Assembly (NCBI RefSeq): GCF_030186535.1
Contig: NZ_JASNVW010000003.1
Location: forward strand, 1 to 64,000
Direction of reading: 5' to 3'
DNA: 64,000 nt
Origin: Ignisphaera cupida
Lineage (GTDB): Archaea > Thermoproteota > Thermoprotei_A > Sulfolobales > Ignisphaeraceae
Positions within the stretch are counted from its first letter, which is position 1. Each line of letters starts with the position of its first letter. The notes below the pieces were generated by a model. It saw only the letters and a program-made list of their open reading frames with translations. It was not told where the DNA came from and made no database searches. The position numbers and the translations under genes are program-made. Shown one piece after another: positions 8,512-17,834 of this stretch.

Positions 8512-10362
8512 TTATTTTCTCATATGGCTCCAAGGCTTAATCTCCTTGCTTTTTCTCCACCATATTGGGAAAAGCTCTTGCTTTCCTGGAAGTATAAAAC
8601 CTGCTTCGTATTCCTCCATGAAATTTGGATCCAGCATTAGCTCTATACTTGCAGTGTTTTTTGCAACATTTTCTGCTGCTTGTACATAGCTTTTAGATAG
8701 TGTTGTTAGTATTGCTCCTCCAAGAGATCCATTTCCTATAAAACTTATTTCTGCATTTGGAAACTCTGGTATCATGCCAATGGCTATTGCACTATCAATG
8801 TTGAGATATCTTCCAAATGCTCCACATATAAAGACATGTTTTATTTTATGAACATCTAAATGCATTCTCTTCATAAGAATTGATATAGCTGCACAAACAG
8901 ATGATTTAGAGTCTATAACATTATATATGTCCTTTTCAGTAATAACAATATCTCTTCCAGTTCCAGACTCCTCAGCAGATGCAACAACATATTCATAGCC
9001 ATCAGGACCTCTTCTAATGTATGGAGACTCAATATCTCTATAGAACTTTCCCTGAGCATCTATAACACCATTTATAAAAAGCTGTGCAACAAGATCTATG
9101 TAGCCAGAGCCGCATATCCCTATAGGCTTAACATTTCCAATAACCCTGTACCTTGCTTTCAATGTGTTTGAATCTATTTCAACACTTTCTATAGCTCCCT
9201 GAACAGCTCTAACACCACATCTAAGCCCCCAACCCTCGAATGCTGGTCCAGCAGGTGCTGTTGTTCCCAGGAACCAGTTTCTACACCCAATAACAACCTC
9301 AGCATTCGTTCCTATGTCTATTAATAGTGCTGGCTCATCCATAAGGTGAAGACCAGCTGTTATTATATCCCCTACAACATCTCCACCAAGAAATCTTCCA
9401 GAACATGGCAATACATAGACAAGAGCATTTCTATTCACATCCAATCCTATATCAGAAGCTCTTAATATGTATGGTTTTGGACTTATTTTAACAGGTTGCT
9501 TAAATGATTGTATAAGAACATGGGGATTTGCACCAACAAATAGATAAGTCATTGCAGTATTTCCAGCTACTGAAACATGGTATATGCTCTTCTTGTCAAC
9601 ACCATGTTTTCTACACAAATCATTTACTAGAGCATTTACCACATCCACAACAGCTTTTTGAAGCTCCTTAAGCTTTTCATCATTTGTTGCATAGGATATT
9701 CTCGAAACAATGTCTTCTCCATACATCATCTGCTTGTTAAACTCTGACTCAACATCTATTACCTCACCAGATTGTGTATTCAGCAATGCAACAACAATTT
9801 TTGTTGTTCCAACATCTACTGCAACACCATAGTAAACCCCACTCTCCTTAACATCAACAACTGCATTGTGAAAAGGATCTACAAAAGCTATTGCCTTGCC
9901 ACGTCTCTCAACAAAATCCTCAGCTTTTCTTATTAAATCATCATCAACTCTGTAGAAAGAACTTAGCTTAACTATGTCAAAGTAATCTGAAATTGTTATT
10001 CTATTTAGAATAGGCTCTACTTCAATTTTTGGTAAGTTTACATATGACAGAAGCTTGGCTTTTCCAAACTGGCTTTCGGAAGGAATAAAAACCTCCACAT
10101 CACCAACCACTTTAGCTAAGCATGCTAGTACATAGCCTTTGCCAATTTCCTCATCTGAAATAATTGACTTATCGGCTAGTCTATGTTCAACCCCTCCCTT
10201 TACAAGCACTTTGCACTTGCCACATAACCCTTTACCACCGCAAACACTTCTAATTCCTATGTTTGCCTTGCGAGCCACATCCAAAATTGTTGAGCCTTTA
10301 GAAGCTTTTACAGCAATATTGAATTGTGGAAAGAAAACATTGACTGTGGCTTCATACTCTAT
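8512..10362 (-). CDS. RACo/RamA-like reductive activator of corrinoid proteins
   Basis: A roughly 616-residue ASKHA-type iron-sulfur protein (DUF4445, COG3894) that reduces inactive Co(II) corrinoid to Co(I) using ATP. The N-terminus is a plant-type 2Fe-2S ferredoxin domain, with Cys at about 41, 47, 50 and 81 (C-x5-C-x2-C-x30-C). A linker follows, then the actin-like ATPase (AVDVGTTKIVVALL, SVAGNTAMTYLF, DIGTNAEVVIG, GICGSGYIDLVAQL, ICGAFGRYL). The first canonical start is TTG at 10284, but that would cut into the ferredoxin fold. Homologous-looking coding continues upstream to an ATA codon at 10362, preceded by GGTG at seven nt, with an in-frame stop just beyond. I therefore extend the gene to ATA, a non-canonical start. 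It sits downstream of cdhE, whose corrinoid protein is the likely client. Confidence 0.85.
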   Translation of the reverse strand: MEYEATVNVFFPQFNIAVKASKGSTILDVARKANIGIRSVCGGKGLCGKCKVLVKGGVEHRLADKSIISDEEIGKGYVLACLAKVVGDVEVFIPSESQFGKAKLLSYVNLPKIEVEPILNRITISDYFDIVKLSSFYRVDDDLIRKAEDFVERRGKAIAFVDPFHNAVVDVKESGVYYGVAVDVGTTKIVVALLNTQSGEVIDVESEFNKQMMYGEDIVSRISYATNDEKLKELQKAVVDVVNALVNDLCRKHGVDKKSIYHVSVAGNTAMTYLFVGANPHVLIQSFKQPVKISPKPYILRASDIGLDVNRNALVYVLPCSGRFLGGDVVGDIITAGLHLMDEPALLIDIGTNAEVVIGCRNWFLGTTAPAGPAFEGWGLRCGVRAVQGAIESVEIDSNTLKARYRVIGNVKPIGICGSGYIDLVAQLFINGVIDAQGKFYRDIESPYIRRGPDGYEYVVASAEESGTGRDIVITEKDIYNVIDSKSSVCAAISILMKRMHLDVHKIKHVFICGAFGRYLNIDSAIAIGMIPEFPNAEISFIGNGSLGGAILTTLSKSYVQAAENVAKNTASIELMLDPNFMEEYEAGFILPGKQELFPIWWRKSKEIKPWSHMRK

Positions 10363-10399
10363 TGTTTATCACCAAAAACATAAAAAATTAACGAAACTC

Positions 10400-11842
10400 T
10401 CATTGACCGATCAACTCTTTTAATTTGTCCTCAGTCCACATCTTCTCAATGAACTTACCGATTTCGCTAGAATCCATTGGTCCAACAACTACTTTCCAGC
10501 CAGTAGCATCTTCTACATCTCCAGAAACTCTAGCAGCTTTGCCAGGTATTATGAGAACCTTGTACTTAACTTTCTTATCAAGTTCCGCAGCCTTTATAAC
10601 CTCTGCAACCTTCTCCCCAGTAAACTTTCTGCCAGCTACAGCAACATCAACTGCAAGCCCTTCTGTATCAACAACAACAAGCCATGCATTAACCTTGGCC
10701 TTTTCAACATCACTTAAAACAATGCTGTACGTCAATGCATAGTTTGTTGTTACCAAAACGGGTGATTTCTCATCTGGCTTTCCAATTTCTCTAACACCAG
10801 CTGGAACAGCAACTGGTTTTCTAGGATCTGTATACAGCTGAAATCTCCACATTACCTGTGGAAGCAGCACCCAGCCATCGAGTGAGTGCATAATGAGAAC
10901 ATCAGCATATCTGGTCATGAGCAGTGTAGCCATTATTGCTTCCCACCACATCTTATCCATAACATCCCCCTCGAGCTGTGTCCACACGGATATTGGTGTT
11001 CCGATGAGTGGATACCCAGCATATTTCCAAAGATCGTTAGCAGCTTTGTGTCTAAGCCACGTAAAGGCTTTTACAGTATATGCAAGCCCGTTTAAACCTA
11101 CAAATGTTCCGGGATCTAGAACAAGATCATTTAATCCAAGACCCTCGCTAAGTGTTGCAACAAGCGATACCAAAGTGTCTAAATCTCCTGGAGAGGCTAT
11201 GGCTAGTGGTGCATCAAATCTTTTCGAAAGCTCAGCCATATCTCTCCAATTATCTTTTGTGGCTGCATATATCAATGGCCTGTGCTCTTGTGGCAACACA
11301 TTGAAGCCAGCTTCAATAACTGTTGGATTTGTTGAACAAAGTATTAGGGGAAGCGACGAGTTTTCAGCCACAATCTGAACTGTTTTAGCAAATTGCTTAG
11401 GATCATTTGTTACTGATCTAACTGCTATCAAATCTAGCTTAAGTTTTCGACCAACATATTCATATTCAAACTTTTCTATGGTCTCAACACGTTTAAGAAT
11501 AGTGTCCTTATCCATGGAATCATCAACATCTATAGCTATCGCAGCTGGATTCATGTACCTTAGCTCATGTCTATACATAACATATTCTCCACCAATTTTC
11601 ACAACCCTCTTAGAGCTCTTCACAACAACTTCTCTAACTGGGGGAGATAGAAGTGCTCTTAGTTTTTGAAGACTTTCTGCATAGCTTTTATCCTCAACTA
11701 GAGGAGGACACTGCTCAACTGTAGCATCAAAATTCACAAGCTTAACAGCAAAAGCCATGCAGTTTGGCTCTCCACACTTTCCACAATTTGTTTTTGGCAA
11801 AAGCTGATAAACTTCTATTGGTGTTGGAGGTTTCCAGGGCAT
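10400..11842 (-). CDS. cdhE: CODH/ACS corrinoid iron-sulfur protein, large (gamma) subunit
   Basis: A 480-residue large subunit of the corrinoid iron-sulfur methyl carrier. Residues 1-55 form the 4Fe-4S domain with Cys 20, 23, 28 and 45 (C-x2-C-x4-C-x16-C), which shuttles electrons for cobalt reduction. A TIM barrel follows, and a C-terminal domain of about 110 residues should bind the B12 cofactor (DTEGLAVDVAVAGRKFTGEKVAEVIK region). It transfers the methyl group from the pterin carrier to the Ni-Ni-Fe4S4 site on CdhC. The ATG has GGTG seven nt upstream, inside the end of cdhD (4 nt gap). Length matches archaeal homologues. Confidence 0.93.
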   Translation of the reverse strand: MPWKPPTPIEVYQLLPKTNCGKCGEPNCMAFAVKLVNFDATVEQCPPLVEDKSYAESLQKLRALLSPPVREVVVKSSKRVVKIGGEYVMYRHELRYMNPAAIAIDVDDSMDKDTILKRVETIEKFEYEYVGRKLKLDLIAVRSVTNDPKQFAKTVQIVAENSSLPLILCSTNPTVIEAGFNVLPQEHRPLIYAATKDNWRDMAELSKRFDAPLAIASPGDLDTLVSLVATLSEGLGLNDLVLDPGTFVGLNGLAYTVKAFTWLRHKAANDLWKYAGYPLIGTPISVWTQLEGDVMDKMWWEAIMATLLMTRYADVLIMHSLDGWVLLPQVMWRFQLYTDPRKPVAVPAGVREIGKPDEKSPVLVTTNYALTYSIVLSDVEKAKVNAWLVVVDTEGLAVDVAVAGRKFTGEKVAEVIKAAELDKKVKYKVLIIPGKAARVSGDVEDATGWKVVVGPMDSSEIGKFIEKMWTEDKLKELIGQ

Positions 11843-11846
11843 TGAA

Positions 11847-13178
11847 TCACACCACTGGAAGTTTTGCCGAAAGCCAGGACAACGCCTTTTCAGGTTCCCT
11901 TGGCTTTGGTTCTGAAAACAGGTATTCTCTAAGACTTTTGAGAACCTTCATTGTAAGTGGGTGAAGAACCATGAAATAATCTGCACCTGCAAGTAGACAT
12001 ATAACACATGTTAGTGTTTCCCACAAAGGCCCTCTGATTTCTTTAGGCCCCCAGTACTGATCCATTGTCATCCAAGCTTCTCTAGCACCCCAAGCGTTTG
12101 CAGCTCCAACATTGAATGGGTGTTGAAGAAGATCGTTACCCATTAAAGCACCTAGTCTTGCACGCTCCATTGTTGTAAAGCCATATTCTGTGCCATAGCC
12201 TATTCCACCTATGTTCAAATCCAGTATTATTCTGTTTCTCGGTATCCATGTATATACCTTCCTGTTTATCTCCTCAGCTTTTTCAACACTCATAGGAGAG
12301 AAGTCTATTACAACAGCATTTGTTTTTGCTATATTTGGACAAACCTTCTCCAAATCCATATCCAAATTCAGGCTATTTATTACAAGTCCCTCACTTGGAA
12401 ATGCATTGGCCACAGCATTAAATACCGCAACGTCTTTCTCCGGATTGCCACTACCACCAACAACAATAGGCACCTTAACCACTTGCAAAATCTTATCAAC
12501 AGTTTTTACTGCCTCTTCTGGAGAGGCATTCTTTATTGTTGGATCTGTACTAACGAGGTGAATATCTATGGCCTCTGCACCAAATTTCTTAACCCATACC
12601 CTTGCCCACTCCTCGGGATTGTCAAGAGCATCGCCAAAAGCTTGCCTCACTGCTCTAGGCAAACCAATTCTCATATCGAAAGTGTCTCCTCCAAAAGCTG
12701 GTGGATGTGGGGGTTTATAGCCAGCTAGATAATAGTATGGTGGAAGCTCGTGACCACCCAAAACTATTACAGTATCTCTCGTACCACCATCACTTTTAGT
12801 AGCACCCATTCTAACCTCAACAACCTTTCCACCAAACTTTGCCTTTGGCTCTTCAAAAGACATTTTCATTAATTCAACAACTTTCTTAGCTATAACCTCA
12901 ACAGCTTTTGCAACTGCAACACCAGCTTGAATTTCTGGTTTTGCTTCAACAACTTTTTGTGGAGGAGGTGCCACGGCAATTGGTATAGGCAAAGCCTCTG
13001 CAACTGGTAGAGGCATTTTCAGCTCAACTTCATCAAGCTCCAACTCAATATTGTAAAGCTCCACAAAACCTTTTTCAAGAGCTTCAACAATTTTTGCTAA
13101 AAGACCAGCAACTTCAGCATAGCTTTTCGCACTTTTTTCATCATCTAAACGCTTTTTCTGCTGCCTCGACTCACTCAC
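11847..13178 (-). CDS. cdhD: CODH/ACS corrinoid protein, small (delta) subunit
   Basis: A 443-residue small subunit that pairs with CdhE. The N-terminal ~100 residues include a Val/Ala/Pro-rich stretch (AEALPIPIAVAPPPQK near residue 60) that looks like a flexible arm. The barrel follows (VIVLGGHELPPYYY near 137, FDMRIGLPRAVRQAF, GLVINSLNLD, VIDFSPMS, LDLNIGGIGYGTEYG). The C-terminal part has GAREAWMTMDQYWGP and CVICLLAGADYFMVLHP. No Cys cluster is expected or seen. The GTG start overlaps the cdhC stop region by 4 nt, implying translational coupling. Confidence 0.92.
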   Translation of the reverse strand: MSESRQQKKRLDDEKSAKSYAEVAGLLAKIVEALEKGFVELYNIELELDEVELKMPLPVAEALPIPIAVAPPPQKVVEAKPEIQAGVAVAKAVEVIAKKVVELMKMSFEEPKAKFGGKVVEVRMGATKSDGGTRDTVIVLGGHELPPYYYLAGYKPPHPPAFGGDTFDMRIGLPRAVRQAFGDALDNPEEWARVWVKKFGAEAIDIHLVSTDPTIKNASPEEAVKTVDKILQVVKVPIVVGGSGNPEKDVAVFNAVANAFPSEGLVINSLNLDMDLEKVCPNIAKTNAVVIDFSPMSVEKAEEINRKVYTWIPRNRIILDLNIGGIGYGTEYGFTTMERARLGALMGNDLLQHPFNVGAANAWGAREAWMTMDQYWGPKEIRGPLWETLTCVICLLAGADYFMVLHPLTMKVLKSLREYLFSEPKPREPEKALSWLSAKLPVV

Positions 13179-14818
13179 TTTTTCTCAACCTCTCCTCTTC
13201 TTATAACCATCTTCTCAATTTTTACTCTAACACCCTTCAAAACAATGCTTACAGAGGGTCCTTTTGGTTGGGTAAGAGCTGTTGGTATAGTTACGGAAAC
13301 TGTTATACCACCTGGCATTGGTATTGTCACAGCTTGTACACCAGCAGCAACAGGTGTTGGTGTCACAACCACTTGTTGCGGCGCAGCTACTGCTGGAGCT
13401 GGAGTTGGTTGCTGCAACACCTGCTGTGGTGGTGCTGTTGGTGGTTTTTGTAGTTGCTCCTCAGCTGCCTTTCTTTCTTCAACAGCTTTTTTCTCAACAG
13501 GCTTCTCCTTCTCAAGAATCTTCTTTGCTATTGGATGACCCTTTTCAATAACAAATTTTTTGAGCTCCTCAACTGATTTAACCTCCTTCTCTGTAGCTAT
13601 CTTATCTCTAAGCTCAGATGGTATAGCATCTAACACACGCTCCTTAAGCTCTGAAGGCATCCACACAATTCTTGTCCATCCACCATCTGCTTGAAACAGT
13701 TTTTTGCTTCTTAGATACAGCAATCCTATTCCCTGGAACCCTGGAACCTGCTTACCACCACCAACAGCATCAGCTATTTGACTAAACCTCAAACCAATTG
13801 GTGTTACACCTGCAAATCCTCTGTGAACAAGGCCAACAGCATCAAGCTCTGGTATGTAGAATGTAGCTATTTCGAAGCATCCACATATTGTTGGTGGATA
13901 CTCAAACAAGGAGTAGAGCTTAACTTTTTGTATAGCTCCGTTGGAGAACTTTTTAACAGCTTCGTTAACACCATCATACTCTCCCCCAATTGGATCCAGG
14001 CAATTACCTTTTGGCACAGGCTGTATAGGCCCCTTTGGATCTATTTGCGCAGCTACTCTTGCATCAAGCCATGATATTGCTCCACATGCAGATGGTCTTT
14101 CTGGTGTTATTATGCATACATGTGTTGGTGCAAATGATTGACACAATTTGCAGGCATAGAACATGTCTGCATCCTCGTCCCTAAGCCCCAGAGCCCTTCT
14201 ATCCCTTTCCTCATAAACCTTAATAGCTTGTGGATAAAGAGCTTCAACAACTTTTGCATCTGTTATGAAATATATTCTCAGCTTTTCCAGTATTGGGAAT
14301 GCTGATTTAAATAATCTATATAATGCTATTCCAATGTATTTGAACGAGTTTAGACCTTTTTGATAAGATCTTTTGCTAACTCTAAGCCATATCTCATACC
14401 TTTGATTTAAATGCATATACCCTTGAACATAGTTACTAAACTCATGTATTCGTCTCTCAAGAACACCCTCAGCCTGTGACTCAAGGCCCTTGCCAGCTCC
14501 CTCCAAAATAACTGCATACTCATAGCTCTTACCCTCGCTCAACTCATTCAAATCAGGTCCCACAACAACAATTTCCCCATCAACAACCTCATCAAGAGGC
14601 TTAACCAAGAACAACTCAAACTTATATTTAACTTTTGGTCCTCCAAGTTCAACAAACATTTCTGGTGCTCTAACCCTTTGACCTTCGTACTGAGGCCCAA
14701 CATCAACAGGTATATCAGAAAACACTCCCTTTGGCGGTGGTGGAGGAACCTTAAACACTTTCACAGATACATTTGCAGGAACCTCAAATTTTTCAATAAT
14801 TTTTAGCACAGCTGACAT
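13175..14818 (-). CDS. cdhC: Acetyl-CoA synthase (CODH/ACS beta subunit)
   Basis: A 547-residue acetyl-CoA synthase that joins methyl, CO and CoA. A-cluster ligands are visible: FYACKLCQSF, THVCII and SACGAIS near residues 218-245 for the Fe4S4 cube and proximal Ni, and the C-G-C of TICGCFEIA near 309 for the distal nickel. LVHRGFAGVTPIGLRFS follows. Like other archaeal forms it lacks the bacterial N-terminal CODH-binding domain. Unlike the usual ~470-residue archaeal protein it carries a long C-terminal extension. This has a charged coiled segment (EKPVEKKAVEERKAAEE), then about 50 residues rich in Pro, Ala, Gln and Val, then a short final beta-rich domain. It lies between cdhB and cdhD in one operon. 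Confidence 0.94.
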   Translation of the reverse strand: MSAVLKIIEKFEVPANVSVKVFKVPPPPPKGVFSDIPVDVGPQYEGQRVRAPEMFVELGGPKVKYKFELFLVKPLDEVVDGEIVVVGPDLNELSEGKSYEYAVILEGAGKGLESQAEGVLERRIHEFSNYVQGYMHLNQRYEIWLRVSKRSYQKGLNSFKYIGIALYRLFKSAFPILEKLRIYFITDAKVVEALYPQAIKVYEERDRRALGLRDEDADMFYACKLCQSFAPTHVCIITPERPSACGAISWLDARVAAQIDPKGPIQPVPKGNCLDPIGGEYDGVNEAVKKFSNGAIQKVKLYSLFEYPPTICGCFEIATFYIPELDAVGLVHRGFAGVTPIGLRFSQIADAVGGGKQVPGFQGIGLLYLRSKKLFQADGGWTRIVWMPSELKERVLDAIPSELRDKIATEKEVKSVEELKKFVIEKGHPIAKKILEKEKPVEKKAVEERKAAEEQLQKPPTAPPQQVLQQPTPAPAVAAPQQVVVTPTPVAAGVQAVTIPMPGGITVSVTIPTALTQPKGPSVSIVLKGVRVKIEKMVIRRGEVEKK

Positions 14819-14840
14819 AGATTCTCACACACATTTCTAT

Positions 14841-15380
14841 CTATTTTTGATTAAAAGTTTTAAGAGATTCAACAATATGGGTGAAGTTCTTGTACCACAC
14901 AACTAGGGGTAGCGATGGCAAAGTCCATGTAGCATTTGGCTGTGCATATGGGTCTAGGGATAGCGATTGCACATCGGGTCTGTAGTGCTTCAGGTAATTG
15001 AGTAAAAGCCATTCATAGGCATATCTAAACCCGATGAAGATTGCTAGTTTGCATGGAACAAGCCCTTTGGATATTTTTTGAATTGCCTCAAGTGGGAAAA
15101 GGATTTTGTAGCCTTTGAATCCCTTCTCATCAATTCTCTTAACAACATCAGAACTTGACACAATTACTGGTGCGTTTAAGGCTTTTGCCATTTCAATTAT
15201 ATGATCTATAACATTAATGTTTCCAGCAGCTTCAATCTCCTTAATGTTTGCACCTACAAGAATTGCTTCTTGACCAAGATACTTCCTAATAATTTCAACC
15301 ACCCTATTTACATCAGTAACCACAGTAGCCTTTACTGGTCCTGGCGGAATATCTCCCTTGAGCCAGTATTCAAGAGCCAT
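14841..15380 (-). CDS. cdhB: CODH/ACS epsilon subunit
   Basis: A 179-residue epsilon subunit, found only in archaeal CODH complexes, where it binds CdhA and may aid electron transfer with FAD. The start LEYWLKGDIPPGPVKA and the Rossmann-like (DHS-type) fold with EAILVGANIKEIEAAG near residue 40 are typical. The C-terminal half contains LAIFIGFRYAYEWLLLNYLKHY and the conserved SLDPYAQPNATWTLPSL. I prefer the ATG at 15380, which has GGTG six nt upstream, over the GTG at 15389. It directly follows cdhA, with the ribosome site overlapping the cdhA stop. Confidence 0.9.
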   Translation of the reverse strand: MALEYWLKGDIPPGPVKATVVTDVNRVVEIIRKYLGQEAILVGANIKEIEAAGNINVIDHIIEMAKALNAPVIVSSSDVVKRIDEKGFKGYKILFPLEAIQKISKGLVPCKLAIFIGFRYAYEWLLLNYLKHYRPDVQSLSLDPYAQPNATWTLPSLPLVVWYKNFTHIVESLKTFNQK

Positions 15381-15389
15381 GCTAACCAC

Positions 15390-17774
15390 CTATATTGCTA
15401 CTCCTTCCCTCCTCAGCTTGTACTTCTCCACAACATCTCTCAACAGTGTTGGATTTGGTGTTACAGATTTTTCTCTCCACCCAACCTCCTTCAAGTAGCT
15501 AATAACCTCATCTCGATATGTTATCGGTATATCGCCTTCTGTTCTTATATACAAGTGTATGTCTGGAGGCAATTTGTCATTGCCATAGAACTGCTTGTAA
15601 AGCGATATGTAGTTTGTTAACTTTATTGCTCTACCCTGTGGAGTATCGGCAGGTCTAATGCAAAGTTTTGGTATCATCACCATTGCTTCCTCAAGACTTT
15701 CAGCTGCGTAGAATAGATGCTGAGGTGCTGGATCTAGCTTCACTTTCTCACCACTCATTGCATCATAGCCAATCCAGCTCTCCTCATCTGTTTCATCACC
15801 TAAAAGCATTCTTCTGTACTTCAAGCCATGGGGACCAACTATAACAGGTACTCCCAGTCTCCAGAAACCAGATGCTATAGCAGCTGCTTTTTGGCTCATA
15901 GCACCCCATGCAACACCTACTGCACCAACTCTATTCAATATATAGTCAGCAATCTCGGCATAGTTTGCTCTTAGAGGAAGTTTTGCAAAAATGTTTGCAA
16001 TCTTTATTACAGCACCTGCAATATGTGAATTTGCAACGCATGAACCAACATTAACTATTCCACCCGCTTCGAAAATACCTGAGAACTCTTCATATGGTGT
16101 TTTACCCTCTTCATTTTTGTGCATAGCAATAGCCATTGCAGAACAGCCAGAGGCAACAACAATGTATCTTCTAGATGCGAACTCTTTAGCCATTAAAGCC
16201 ACGTCCTGAGCACCATCAGGCCAGTTAGCACAGCCAACAAATGCTACAACACCTGGTATAGTCCCCAAGACAATGTCTCTTCCAACTGCTCTTATCTCTG
16301 TATCTTGTATTGGTCCTCTCCCAACTCTACATCTATACCTCTCGCTTAGCACAATGCTCTTAGCTGATGAGAGAATCAGTGTAAGCACAGGTATGTTCCT
16401 TGGGCAATCATATTCGCATCTTCTACATGCAAAACATCTTTGGTAGAGAAATGCAAGCTTAGATAAATCACCTTTGGCAGCAGCAGCCATGGCAACTGAT
16501 ATCGGTAGATTCTGCGGACAGTTTCTCTCACACTCTCTACACAAGCTACACTTCTTGGCGTAGTCAATAATGTTTTGCTCATTGAGAAAACTAAGCTTGT
16601 ATTTCATTCGCATTGGTGCAAGCTTCAAAGCTGTTTTGACAGCTACCTGAGCAGCTTTATCCTCATCTAGTATGAGAGCCCCTGGTATTTTGCCGCTTAC
16701 AAGCTCTTCAACAACAGCATCTGGATCTGCATATGTTCTATCTGGCAACCCCCTCATAGCCTTATCAGATGTTGCTATTACAACAGCTCCAACATTTCTA
16801 GCCTCCTCAACAATGTTTGTGTATATGCATTGCTCATCAATTACAATAACATCTGGAACACCAGTTCTAATAAATCTTAGCTGCCAGGATATAGGCCCAA
16901 CAATCTTAGCTTTCTTCTTTTCATATCTTGTAAGGTCATGTGCTGTGCAGCAAAGACCACAAACCTCAACCTTGTCTCTAATGCCTGAAGCCTCTAGATA
17001 ATCAATTATTGCTGTTGATGGCAATACGTTATGTCCTATAACAAGTATTACTGGTTTAGAAGCATCTATAGTCCCTATTCCGAGATCAACTAGAGGAGCA
17101 TTTGGATCTGCTTTTGGCATACCCAAAGAAACTATTTGAACAACATCTGCAACCTCAAGCGCTATGTGATCAAGCATTCCAAGATGAAGAACCTTAGATT
17201 CATAATCCATCCAATTGCCTTCTTGACCAATTTGAACACTTGCAAGTGTTTGAACAATTTGCTTCTCAACATAATCCAAAACAATTTCCAAATCCTTAAT
17301 TGTTCTTGGCTTAACACCTGTAACAAGTCTTGTTATAGGCATTTCAACATATACTTCTCCACCAAGATCTATCGGGGTATCCTCACCATATTCTCTCTTT
17401 AGCTTCTCAAGAAGCTCTCTAGCATGACTAGCATGAGTTGCTGCACCAATAGCACAAACAAGTGTTACCAACCTGGATTGCTGCTCAGATAAGTTTAATC
17501 CACACGCCCCCCTTTTACCCCTAGACAAGTCACATCTTCCATAAGTACACAAACAGCACAAGTCACAATATGGAAGATAAAGAGGTTTATACCTCTTCAA
17601 AAGTGTGTGGTCCCAGTGACGCAATGTTGCTATTGATGGGAATGGTGTTGGCCCTGGAGGCTCTTCCCACTCCTCAACAACATAACCAATACTTATATCA
17701 ACACCCTTAGCCTCGCCCAAAGATGTTTTAAGCTCATCAATTCTGAATCTAACGTTTCTAAAAGGTATACTCAA
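15390..17774 (-). CDS. cdhA: Carbon monoxide dehydrogenase (CODH/ACS alpha subunit)
   Basis: A 794-residue archaeal Ni-Fe CO dehydrogenase that interconverts CO2 and CO for acetyl-CoA synthesis. The N-terminal CDLCCLCTYGRCDLSRGKRGACG (about 70-92, ten or so residues apart) supplies B- and D-cluster cysteines. Two ferredoxin motifs follow, CSLCRECERNCP near 403 and CFACRRCEYDCP near 445, which are specific to archaeal CdhA. C-cluster residues appear in CGLCCTAHD, DEQCIY, FVGCANWPDG, ASGCSAMAIA and NVGSCVANSHIAG. The start is TTG with GGTG eight nt upstream. The 60-nt gap behind cooC is very AT-rich and could hold an additional promoter for cdhABCDE. Confidence 0.95.
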   Translation of the reverse strand: MSIPFRNVRFRIDELKTSLGEAKGVDISIGYVVEEWEEPPGPTPFPSIATLRHWDHTLLKRYKPLYLPYCDLCCLCTYGRCDLSRGKRGACGLNLSEQQSRLVTLVCAIGAATHASHARELLEKLKREYGEDTPIDLGGEVYVEMPITRLVTGVKPRTIKDLEIVLDYVEKQIVQTLASVQIGQEGNWMDYESKVLHLGMLDHIALEVADVVQIVSLGMPKADPNAPLVDLGIGTIDASKPVILVIGHNVLPSTAIIDYLEASGIRDKVEVCGLCCTAHDLTRYEKKKAKIVGPISWQLRFIRTGVPDVIVIDEQCIYTNIVEEARNVGAVVIATSDKAMRGLPDRTYADPDAVVEELVSGKIPGALILDEDKAAQVAVKTALKLAPMRMKYKLSFLNEQNIIDYAKKCSLCRECERNCPQNLPISVAMAAAAKGDLSKLAFLYQRCFACRRCEYDCPRNIPVLTLILSSAKSIVLSERYRCRVGRGPIQDTEIRAVGRDIVLGTIPGVVAFVGCANWPDGAQDVALMAKEFASRRYIVVASGCSAMAIAMHKNEEGKTPYEEFSGIFEAGGIVNVGSCVANSHIAGAVIKIANIFAKLPLRANYAEIADYILNRVGAVGVAWGAMSQKAAAIASGFWRLGVPVIVGPHGLKYRRMLLGDETDEESWIGYDAMSGEKVKLDPAPQHLFYAAESLEEAMVMIPKLCIRPADTPQGRAIKLTNYISLYKQFYGNDKLPPDIHLYIRTEGDIPITYRDEVISYLKEVGWREKSVTPNPTLLRDVVEKYKLRREGVAI

Positions 17775-17834
17775 AACACATGCACCACTAAAATAAATAA
17801 TAATTTAATTTTCTAAAAAATAAATTTTATGACT

